DNA of 11,530 nt, taken from positions 1 through 11,530 of the forward strand of contig JBBRQD010000156.1 in assembly GCA_038227045.1 (NCBI GenBank), written 5' to 3'. The position numbers were made by a program, and so were the translations under genes. The DNA is from JANXLS01 sp038227045 (GTDB lineage Bacteria > Planctomycetota > SZUA-567 > H5-PLA8). This document shows, one piece after another, positions 7,205-11,530 of the stretch; positions within the stretch are counted from its first letter, which is position 1, and each line of letters starts with the position of its first letter. The notes under the pieces were generated by a model. That model was not told where the DNA came from and did not search any database. It saw nothing but the letters and a program-made list of their open reading frames with translations.

Positions 7205-8773
7205 ATGAAAAAGAAGTGGTTATCACCGCTTGTTGTTTTACTGGCTGTGTGCGGCAGCGTGTTTGCATCGGAAGTTGTGACTGAAGTCATCCGCATGCAA
7301 AAGAGCGGCGTGGATGCGCCGGTACTCACGGCGTATGTTCAGAAGGCAGGCACGTTCAGTCTTTCGGCTGACGAAATTGTTGAATTGGAAACGGCCGGAG
7401 TGCCGTCGCCGGTGATCGTAGTCATGCTTGATAAGGATGGACCGGCTGCGGATACAGTGCCGGAGGTGAACGTTGCGGCTGCGACTGAGACAGGTGCGGT
7501 TACCGCGACCTTTACCGAGGCGTTGGCCCCTTACGGCTCATGGTCGGATGACAAAGAATACGGCCGTGTATTCGTTCCCGCTGAAGCAGTCAGCGATGCG
7601 AATTGGCAGCCTTATGTGGATAATGGCACGTGGGTTTATACCGACCAGGGCTGGTTCTGGAACTCAAGCTACGCGTGGGGCTGGGCGCCGTTTCATTACG
7701 GACGCTGGGCGCATCGCGACCGCTGGGTCTGGATTCCGGACGATGTCTGGGGACCGTCGTGGGTTAGCTGGCGCCACAATGACAACTACTATGGCTGGGC
7801 GCCGTTGACGCCGAGAGCCCGCTTTGAAGTCGGCGTGGGTTTCCGCTTCGGCTCGGGTAACATCGATGTCAGTCTCGGGCTGGGCGAGCGCGATTATTTC
7901 TTCGTGCCGTCGCATTCGTTCCTCGAAGTCAACTTGCGTTCCTCTGGTATTCGCAATGAAGAACGGGGACGCATTTACGGTCAAACAACCATTGTAAATA
8001 ATTATACCGTGAACAACACGACCGTCATTAACGCGGGCATTCCCGTCGCGAGCGTCGCGGTAGCAACCAAACAGGAAGTCAAGCCAGTGGCTATTGCGGC
8101 AACTCAAGGCAAGCCTGGCGAGAAAGCCACCGCAAGCAAAGTGCAGGGAGGTAAGATAGAAGTCTTCCGCCCCACGATGCAGGCCAAGGCAACGGTTTCC
8201 GCAGTCGACAAACACGTGGTCGACAAGACCGCCAAGACTGAAACGCCGCGCCCGAACGCCAACGCGAATGCCACAGCCAAGACGGACACGCGCAAAGCAG
8301 AGATGGCTCAGCGCATCCGCGAACGTGCGAAGACTGAAACGCCGGCGCAGCCCAAGACGACGGCACGAACTCCGGAAGCAAAGAACGATCCGGTTGTAAA
8401 GCCGCCGCAGGAACGCACCACCACTGCCGAGGCCGAACACGCCAAGATCGAACAGGCGAAGAAAGCGCGCGAAGAACGAGAACCGAAAAAGAATGTAGAA
8501 CCGGAAACTCGGAACACCGTACCGAAGGCGCGTGAACCGCAAGAGCGGCAGCCGGAACCGAAAGCCGAACGCCAGCCGGAGCGCAAAGTAGAGCCCAGGC
8601 CGGAAGTCAAAGCGGAACCGAGAAACGAACCAAAAGTAGAACCAAAACCGGAACCTCGGGAAGAACGCAAGCCCGAGCCCCGTGCTACGGAAGAACGCCG
8701 GCCCGCGCCCCAGCCGCAAGCTCGCGACGAGCGGCTTTCGCCGGAGCCCAAAGAAAAGCGAGAGGCCAAGTAG
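7205..8773 (+). CDS. Secreted Trp-rich DUF6600-type protein with a K/E/P/R tail, 522 aa
   Basis: A signal peptide (MKKK, hydrophobic 5-17, likely cut after VFA at 21) directs export. Residues 23-80 form a small helical domain. Residues 105-205 carry the DUF6600 pattern: APYGSWSDDKEYGRVFVP, WQPYVDNGTWVYTDQGWFW, YAWGWAPFHYGRW, WVWIPDDVWGPSWVSWR and YYGWAPL. These repeats look like surface-protein modules, but the family's function is unknown. Residues 260-300 are Asn/Val-rich. From about 340 on the protein is low-complexity, and 410-522 are dominated by Lys, Glu, Pro and Arg, probably disordered. AAGGAG at 7193-7198, 6 nt upstream, fixes the start. The gene diverges from the kinase operon across 242-278 nt and is closed by its own terminator. 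I found no good sigma-54 match upstream; a weak TTGTCG (7147) with an A/T-rich -10 region near 7170 is the only alternative. Confidence 0.88.
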   Translation: MKKKWLSPLVVLLAVCGSVFASEVVTEVIRMQKSGVDAPVLTAYVQKAGTFSLSADEIVELETAGVPSPVIVVMLDKDGPAADTVPEVNVAAATETGAVTATFTEALAPYGSWSDDKEYGRVFVPAEAVSDANWQPYVDNGTWVYTDQGWFWNSSYAWGWAPFHYGRWAHRDRWVWIPDDVWGPSWVSWRHNDNYYGWAPLTPRARFEVGVGFRFGSGNIDVSLGLGERDYFFVPSHSFLEVNLRSSGIRNEERGRIYGQTTIVNNYTVNNTTVINAGIPVASVAVATKQEVKPVAIAATQGKPGEKATASKVQGGKIEVFRPTMQAKATVSAVDKHVVDKTAKTETPRPNANANATAKTDTRKAEMAQRIRERAKTETPAQPKTTARTPEAKNDPVVKPPQERTTTAEAEHAKIEQAKKAREEREPKKNVEPETRNTVPKAREPQERQPEPKAERQPERKVEPRPEVKAEPRNEPKVEPKPEPREERKPEPRATEERRPAPQPQARDERLSPEPKEKREAK

Positions 8774-8802
8774 TTCGACACTTGAGCAGTCGTGAATTGC
8801 GA

Positions 8803-8836
8803 AGCCCGGATTCCCAATGGAATCCGGGCTTTTTTT
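8803..8836 (+). terminator. Rho-independent terminator of the DUF6600 gene
   Basis: A perfect 12-bp stem, AGCCCGGATTCC (8803-8814) with GGAATCCGGGCT (8819-8830), a CAAT loop and T-run 8831-8836. It isolates the DUF6600 gene from the stress genes downstream. Confidence 0.93.
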
Positions 8837-8855
8837 ATGCCAGTTTCAGTACAAG

Positions 8856-8871
8856 GCCGAAAACTCGTCGG
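8856..8871. promoter_or_regulatory. Candidate activator (enhancer) site upstream of DUF1328
   Basis: GCCGAAAACTCGTCGG contains CCGA/TCGG half-sites and starts 128 nt before the GG of the sigma-54-like promoter. The octamer GCCGAAAA recurs at 9548, 131 nt before the second promoter, and in both places ATTCAT follows exactly 75 nt later (8931 and 9623). Spacers within the dyads differ (7 and 4 nt), which weakens the case. Confidence 0.3.
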
Positions 8872-8982
8872 ACATATTATTTATGTTGGGCATTCCGGAT
8901 AGAAATGCGCACGTAGTTCTTAGGTAAAATATTCATGTATAGATAGCTGGTAGTCATAAAACAAATAGGTAAATAAAGCGAG

Positions 8983-8998
8983 CGGCATCTGTTTTGCT
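8983..8998 (+). promoter_or_regulatory. Sigma-54 (-24/-12) promoter of the DUF1328-csbD unit
   Basis: CGGCAT-CTGTT-TTGCT: GG at 8984-8985 and GC at 8996-8997 are separated by exactly 10 nt, with TTGCTTTAAAT at -12. It matches TGGCAC-N5-TTGCW at 9 of 11 positions. Initiation near 9009 leaves about 29 nt of leader including AAGGAG at 9026-9031. Similarity to the element at 9678 strengthens it. Confidence 0.65.
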
Positions 8999-9037
8999 TT
9001 AAATGAGGATGGGAGGCACGATTGAAAGGAGTTTCAC

Positions 9038-9196
9038 ATGTTACACTGGGCATTTTGGTTCTTGATTGTCGGTTTGATCGCAGGTTTGCTGGGTTTCTAT
9101 TCCCTGGCGGGAACGGCGGCTGAAATAGCGCGCGTTCTTTTCATCGTGTTCATAGTCATGTTTCTCGTGGGCTTGATCACACGCGGACGGGCATGA
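9038..9196 (+). CDS. DUF1328 small membrane protein (YtjA family), 52 aa
   Basis: The peptide begins MLHWAFWFLIVGLIAGLLGF and contains SLAGTAAEIARVLF, the conserved core of the DUF1328/YtjA family. Two hydrophobic helices (about 3-22 and 30-48) flank the conserved Ala-Gly-Thr-Ala turn, and it ends in TRGRA. Length agrees with the family. AAGGAG lies at 9026-9031, 6 nt upstream. These inner-membrane mini-proteins commonly accompany csbD and DUF3309 genes in stress-induced clusters; molecular function is unknown. The csbD-family gene starts 91 nt later with no terminator between, so they are probably co-transcribed from the sigma-54-like promoter at 8983. Confidence 0.92.
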   Translation: MLHWAFWFLIVGLIAGLLGFYSLAGTAAEIARVLFIVFIVMFLVGLITRGRA

Positions 9197-9212
9197 ACGT
9201 GGCAAGCCCGAG

Positions 9213-9252
9213 CTTGTAACAATGTGCGTGGTGCGTGGCCACCTATTACAAG
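9213..9252. repeat. Inverted repeat with internal tandem heptamer between DUF1328 and csbD
   Basis: CTTGTAA (9213-9219) is inverted as TTACAAG (9246-9252) around a 26-nt loop. The loop contains GTGCGTG twice in tandem (9224-9230, 9231-9237) and the palindrome GTGGCCAC (9235-9242). There is no T-run, so it is not a standard terminator. It could be an mRNA processing or stabilising structure, or a binding site. Confidence 0.45.
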
Positions 9253-9275
9253 ATCGGTAACAATTGGAAATGAAT

Positions 9276-9281
9276 AAGGAG
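9276..9281 (+). promoter_or_regulatory. Ribosome-binding site selecting the csbD start
   Basis: AAGGAG sits 6 nt before ATG 9288. It lies inside the frame that an upstream ATG (9264) would use, so it argues for the shorter protein. Confidence 0.8.
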
Positions 9282-9287
9282 CAAGTC

Positions 9288-9482
9288 ATGAATAGCGACG
9301 TCATCAAAGGAAAATGGAAACAACTGAAAGGAAACATGAAGGAGATGTGGGGAAAATTGACCGATGACGACATTGAGCAGATCAATGGAAATTACGACAA
9401 GCTCGTTGGAAAAATTCAGGAACGCTATGGCCACTCCAAGGAACAAGCTGAAAAGGAAGCCAAGGAAAAATGCGGCTGCTGA
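9288..9482 (+). CDS. csbD: CsbD-family general stress protein, 64 aa
   Basis: The protein MNSDVIKGKWKQLKGNMKEM followed by WGKLTDDDIEQINGNYDKLV and GKIQERYGHSKEQAEKE is the CsbD domain over nearly its full length: a small hydrophilic helical protein. In Bacillus subtilis csbD belongs to the sigma-B general stress regulon; its biochemical role is unknown. The start at 9288 rather than 9264 fits both the family N-terminus (MNSD/MNKD) and the AAGGAG site. The C-terminus ends Lys-Cys-Gly-Cys (Cys62, Cys64), unusual for the family and possibly allowing disulfide or metal contacts. It follows DUF1328 by 91 nt and ends at a terminator, giving a two-gene unit. Confidence 0.94.
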   Translation: MNSDVIKGKWKQLKGNMKEMWGKLTDDDIEQINGNYDKLVGKIQERYGHSKEQAEKEAKEKCGC

Positions 9483-9517
9483 GATCGGTTTTGCGGTTTA
9501 AATTAGAATATCATCGA

Positions 9518-9544
9518 AAAGAGCGCTTGAGGCGCTCTTTTTTT
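9518..9544 (+). terminator. Rho-independent terminator after csbD
   Basis: AAAGAGCGC (9518-9526) pairs with GCGCTCTTT (9532-9540) around a TTGAG loop, running into T 9538-9544. It separates the DUF1328-csbD unit from DUF3309. Confidence 0.92.
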
Positions 9545-9547
9545 ATT

Positions 9548-9561
9548 GCCGAAAAGTCGGC
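9548..9561. promoter_or_regulatory. Candidate activator (enhancer) site upstream of DUF3309
   Basis: GCCGA-AAAG-TCGGC is a perfect 5-bp dyad starting 131 nt before the GG of the sigma-54-like promoter at 9678. It shares GCCGAAAA with the element at 8856 and its dyad form with 3787-3800. It also lies just past a terminator, so an incidental hairpin is the alternative. Confidence 0.35.
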
Positions 9562-9677
9562 GAACGAGGAAAAGGAAGAAGTCTAAAAAACTAATTTATC
9601 AATCGCAACATACTGTTAACTCATTCATAGATAAGACTTGCCAACGAACTAAATAATTATTGGTAGTTAATATACTA

Positions 9678-9693
9678 TGGCATCCACATTGCT
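9678..9693 (+). promoter_or_regulatory. Sigma-54 (-24/-12) promoter of the DUF3309 gene
   Basis: TGGCAT-CCACA-TTGCT matches 10 of the 11 fixed positions of TGGCAC-N5-TTGCW. GG (9679-9680) and GC (9691-9692) are exactly 10 nt apart, followed by TTAA. Initiation near 9704 gives about 42 nt of leader with AAGGAG at 9732-9737. The sequence upstream is A/T-rich, as often seen where IHF-type bending aids NtrC-type activators. Confidence 0.75.
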
Positions 9694-9745
9694 TTAATAA
9701 TCCAATGTGAACGTGTTACCATTTCCGCAAAAAGGAGACATCCCC

Positions 9746-9898
9746 ATGAGCCTCATACTGCTGATCGTGCTAATCATATTGTTGACCGGAACCGCCCCCA
9801 TTTGGCCGCACAGCAACTCCTGGGGATACGGCCCTTCCGGCGGTATCGGCCTTGTTCTTCTCATTGTCATTATTCTCGCCTTGACCGGAAGAATATAG
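9746..9898 (+). CDS. DUF3309 small membrane protein, 50 aa
   Basis: The peptide MSLILLIVLIILLTGTAPIW continues PHSNSWGYGPSGG and a second hydrophobic stretch ending LALTGRI. This is the complete DUF3309 pattern: two membrane helices (about 2-15 and 31-46) joined by a conserved Trp-Pro-His-Ser...Trp-Gly-Tyr-Gly-Pro-Ser-Gly-Gly loop. The start at 9746 has AAGGAG 8 nt upstream (9732-9737); an upstream ATG at 9707 would put this site inside the gene and add an untypical N-terminus. Function is unknown; the family is common near DUF1328 and CsbD genes in soil bacteria. It has its own sigma-54-like promoter and no clear terminator before the next gene 183 nt away. Confidence 0.92.
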   Translation: MSLILLIVLIILLTGTAPIWPHSNSWGYGPSGGIGLVLLIVIILALTGRI

Positions 9899-9990
9899 CT
9901 GTTTGTTTGAGCGATCCTTTGACGCGGGTGCTCCGTCCGCGGACGCTCTTCAATGACATGATTGTTTCCAAGTAAGGACGACTAAAATAG

Positions 9991-10009
9991 CCTTGGGGTG
10001 GCCCCGAGG
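9991..10009 (+). other. Hairpin in the leader of the glycine-zipper gene
   Basis: CCTTGGGG and CCCCGAGG pair (8 bp including one T-G wobble) around a TGG loop, about 70 nt before the next start codon. No T-run follows, so termination is unlikely. A TAAAAT (9983-9988) just upstream could be a -10 box, but no well-spaced -35 is visible. Confidence 0.35.
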
Positions 10010-10066
10010 CATGTATGGCGGGATGGACTTCGACGATTTCATCTGCCAATTTCCACACTAAAACAA

Positions 10067-10072
10067 AAGGAG
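10067..10072 (+). promoter_or_regulatory. Ribosome-binding site selecting the 10082 start
   Basis: AAGGAG lies 9 nt before the ATG at 10082 and rules against the longer in-frame start at 9998, whose extra 28 residues would cover this site. Confidence 0.75.
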
Positions 10073-10081
10073 AGACAGATC

Positions 10082-10657
10082 ATGGCAAATTCATCGGTAT
10101 ATGGCGTTTTCGCCACTTACACTTCGGCGGAATTTACGGTGGGGATGTTGAAAAACGAAGGCTTCCGCAACACGGATATTTCGCTTTTGCTTCCCTATAA
10201 CGAAGGGTCGAAGGACTTCACGCATGTGAAGTCGAATAAGGCTCCGGAAGGAGCGGTGGCTGGCGCAGGCTCCGGTGCGGTCCTGGGCGGCGCGCTGGGC
10301 TGGCTGGCTGGGATCGGGGCGCTGGCGATTCCTGGAATTGGACCCTTTATTGCCGCTGGTCCGATTATGGCGGCCTTGGCCGGACTTGCGGTCGGTGGCA
10401 CGGTGGGGGGCGTAGGCGGCGCGCTGGTTGGATTGGGCATGCCGGAATACGAAGCCAAACGTTATGCCGGGCGGATGGCCAAAGGCGCGATCCTGATTTC
10501 AGTGCATTGCGACGATTCCAAATGGATTACGAAGGCCGAGAAAATTCTGGAGGACGCGGGGGCCGAAGACATTTCGAGCGCCGGCGAAGGCCGCGCCGAT
10601 TACGATGCAACAGACGTACCGCACAGCCGCGCGAGCGTCGTGGTGCCGCCTCGTTAA
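10082..10657 (+). CDS. Glycine-zipper general-stress protein (YflT/17M-like fold), 191 aa
   Basis: The N-terminal 40 residues (VYGVFATYTSAEFTVGMLKN, then GFRNTDISLLLP) and C-terminal 125-165 (YAGRMAKGAILISVHCDD, KAEKILEDAGAEDI) form the two halves of a small alpha/beta domain like the 'general stress protein 17M'/YflT group. Between them (about 55-120) lies a long Gly/Ala-rich hydrophobic segment with GxxxG-type spacing (GAVAGAGSGAVLGGALGW, GLAVGGTVGGVGGALVG), a glycine zipper likely to insert in or cross the membrane as hairpins. The architecture resembles proteins usually annotated as hypothetical or low-complexity membrane stress proteins. The final 25 residues are polar and probably disordered. 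It is the last gene before a large hairpin at 10670 and may be read partly from the DUF3309 promoter. Partner and role are unknown. Confidence 0.8.
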   Translation: MANSSVYGVFATYTSAEFTVGMLKNEGFRNTDISLLLPYNEGSKDFTHVKSNKAPEGAVAGAGSGAVLGGALGWLAGIGALAIPGIGPFIAAGPIMAALAGLAVGGTVGGVGGALVGLGMPEYEAKRYAGRMAKGAILISVHCDDSKWITKAEKILEDAGAEDISSAGEGRADYDATDVPHSRASVVVPPR

Positions 10658-10669
10658 CAATCGTGAATC

Positions 10670-10725
10670 TGGAGCTTGAAGGAAGGCGCCTGAAAATGAA
10701 TTCAGGCACCAACCTGCAAGCTCCA
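10670..10725. terminator. Large imperfect hairpin after the glycine-zipper gene
   Basis: Outer arms TGGAGCTTG (10670-10678) and CAAGCTCCA (10717-10725), then AGG/CCT, then GCCTGAA (10688-10694) with TTCAGGC (10701-10707), separated by small internal loops. Only ATTTTC follows on the plus strand, so it is a weak terminator or possibly a dispersed palindromic (REP-like) repeat. Its position just after a stop codon fits either. Confidence 0.5.
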
Positions 10726-10786
10726 ATTTTCAAAATTCCAAGTGCAGTGCTATCCTTCTATCCCCGGATTTCGGAGTGCAACGGAT

Positions 10787-11389
10787 ATGAACACGATGAT
10801 TCTACCTTTGAGAGCTGATGTCACCAAGCGCGCTCGAATACTGCCGTTCAGTTCGACAGCGCGCGACGGTCAATTTCCCAAACCGGCCAGGCAAATTGAA
10901 GGAAGCTGCGAGCTCAACACGGTGCTGGATGACGTGTTGACAAGTTACTCGCGGGGCTTTGCGAACAAATTTGTTTCACCGATATCGGAAGGCACATTTA
11001 TCGTCCGCGTTCCAGAGACGGTATTGAAGCGCGTCATCGGGTTGATCCTGGAAGGCATGTGGTCTTTGGGGCTTTGGCGGGATGGTGAATACGAATGTAT
11101 CAGCCCCGTTGTGTGCAAGTGCCTGAATGGTTACGGCGCACTTCTGGAACTTACGGACGAAACGATGTCATTACCGCCGGCCCTACTCGCGCAGTTGTCG
11201 CAGCCGGGTGTTGTTCGACCGGAGAATCTGCCAAGCCGGCAACTCTTGATGGCGCGGGATCTGATCGAACGATATGGCGGGCGGTTGTGCGCGCATTCGC
11301 CGTTATGGGAAGAAAAAACCGGCACCTCGATTCGCCTGTTCCTGCCGCTGGCTGCCCACGCAACGCATCATTCGAGCTCTCGCGTTTGA
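10787..11389 (+). CDS. Orphan degenerate HATPase-like protein, 200 aa
   Basis: Not matched to a named family, but the order of segments copies the back half of a histidine kinase. Residues 41-60 resemble the strand/helix entering HATPase_c. PETVLKRVIGLILEGMWSLG (76-95) aligns with the N-box helix but has Gly/Glu-Gly where the Mg-ATP-binding Asn residues belong. ALLELTDETMSLPPALLAQL (118-137) aligns with the G1 region but lacks DxGxG glycines. LMARDLIERYGGRLCAHSP (154-172) and KTGTSIRLFLPL (177-188) match the C-terminal helix, GGR turn and GT-F-LPL strand. There is no HisKA and no membrane segment. ATP binding is therefore doubtful; a binding or decoy role toward the neighbouring kinases or regulator is speculative. 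ATG 10787 with GGAG at 10773-10776 is preferred over a GTG at 10742. Confidence 0.65.
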   Translation: MNTMILPLRADVTKRARILPFSSTARDGQFPKPARQIEGSCELNTVLDDVLTSYSRGFANKFVSPISEGTFIVRVPETVLKRVIGLILEGMWSLGLWRDGEYECISPVVCKCLNGYGALLELTDETMSLPPALLAQLSQPGVVRPENLPSRQLLMARDLIERYGGRLCAHSPLWEEKTGTSIRLFLPLAAHATHHSSSRV

Positions 11390-11418
11390 GAGTTATTGAC
11401 CCGCGCATTTCTAAAGCA

Positions 11419-11530
11419 TCATTCTCGCTTGCGGCGGGCGGCGTTGAACTTCGTTGGTCTCGCACGGCGTATCTTCCCAATACGCCTTTGCTCGACCGCC
11501 TCGTTCAACTTGCCCGGCGCGGCGCGATAA
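11419..11530 (-). CDS. Possible C-terminal fragment of an unknown gene (enters from the right edge)
   Basis: Thirty-six codons are open from the right edge to a TGA at 11421-11419. They encode a basic tail containing KLNEAVEQRRIGKIRRARPT and ending ARRKRE, with G/C-rich third positions as expected of a real gene here. I do not recognise it. Against it, a perfect 7-bp hairpin GGCGTAT/ATACGCC (11466-11486) sits inside, and the opposite strand is also open to the right edge (VELRWSRTAYLPNTPLLDRL). The fragment is too short to decide. Confidence 0.25.
   Translation of the reverse strand, partial: YRAAPGKLNEAVEQRRIGKIRRARPTKFNAARRKRE

Noticed and set aside
7664..8719. 351-codon open frame antisense to the DUF6600 gene
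   Set aside because: It mirrors the tryptophan-rich and K/E/P/R-rich coding sequence, giving an Arg/Phe/Leu-rich peptide with no family pattern; the sense strand has a signal peptide, ribosome site and terminator.
9200..9216. Sigma-54-like TGGCAA...GCTTG before csbD
   Set aside because: The GC is one base too close to GG and is not preceded by TT; csbD is more simply read from the promoter at 8983.
8803..9561. Possible CRISPR or tandem repeat array in the repeated intergenic spacers
   Set aside because: The similar pieces (terminator, GCCGAAAA, -24/-12) occur only twice at gene starts and ends, with no regular repeat-spacer units.
9926..9940. GG-N10-GC match upstream of the glycine-zipper gene (GGGTGC...CCGC)
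   Set aside because: It lacks TGGCA and TTGC outside the fixed pairs and is better seen as part of a GC-rich local dyad.
10704..10718. Sigma-54-like AGGCAC...CTGCAA before the degenerate HATPase gene
   Set aside because: GG and GC are separated by 9 nt instead of 10, and the sequence is part of the hairpin arm.

Overview
This 11.5 kb chromosomal window has moderate G+C, lightly spaced bacterial genes with clear AAGGAG ribosome-binding sites, and a dense set of small soil-bacterium stress proteins. The gene content (DUF6600-type Trp-rich secreted protein, DUF1328, CsbD, DUF3309, YciE/YciF-type DUF892, GAF/PAS hybrid kinases) and base composition would fit a Verrucomicrobiota-like soil bacterium. 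That assignment is a guess from gene style; no rRNA or marker gene is present.

Left edge (1-277): the first codons of a gene resembling an IS630-family transposase read leftward out of the window, followed by a strong rightward terminator.

Leftward block (6926 down to 278), probably one operon or two linked transcripts: a membrane PAS-PAS histidine kinase, a sigma-54-dependent NtrC-type response regulator (15 nt gap), a soluble hybrid histidine kinase (24 nt gap), a DUF892 ferritin-like YciE/YciF protein (62 nt gap), and a small basic protein of the type often called 'plasmid stabilization protein' (32 nt gap).

Rightward block (7205 to 11389): a secreted DUF6600 protein with a long Lys/Glu/Pro/Arg-rich tail and its own terminator; DUF1328 membrane peptide and CsbD, then a terminator; DUF3309 membrane peptide; a glycine-zipper general-stress-like protein; and an orphan, degenerate HATPase-like protein. 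The right edge (11390-11530) holds only a weak partial reading frame.

The most interesting point is regulatory. Two sequences with the exact GG-N10-GC geometry of sigma-54 promoters lie immediately upstream of the DUF1328-csbD pair and of the DUF3309 gene. They share GGCATC and TTGCTTTAA, and each has a GCCGAAAA dyad-like element about 130 nt upstream, the usual distance for an NtrC-type enhancer site. The adjacent leftward operon encodes exactly such an activator with two kinases. The window therefore reads as a self-contained stress circuit: two sensors (one membrane-bound, one cytoplasmic with a receiver and a pseudo-receiver) feed one sigma-54 activator, which may switch on a neighbouring set of small envelope and stress proteins. 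The family calls are well supported; the wiring is inference.
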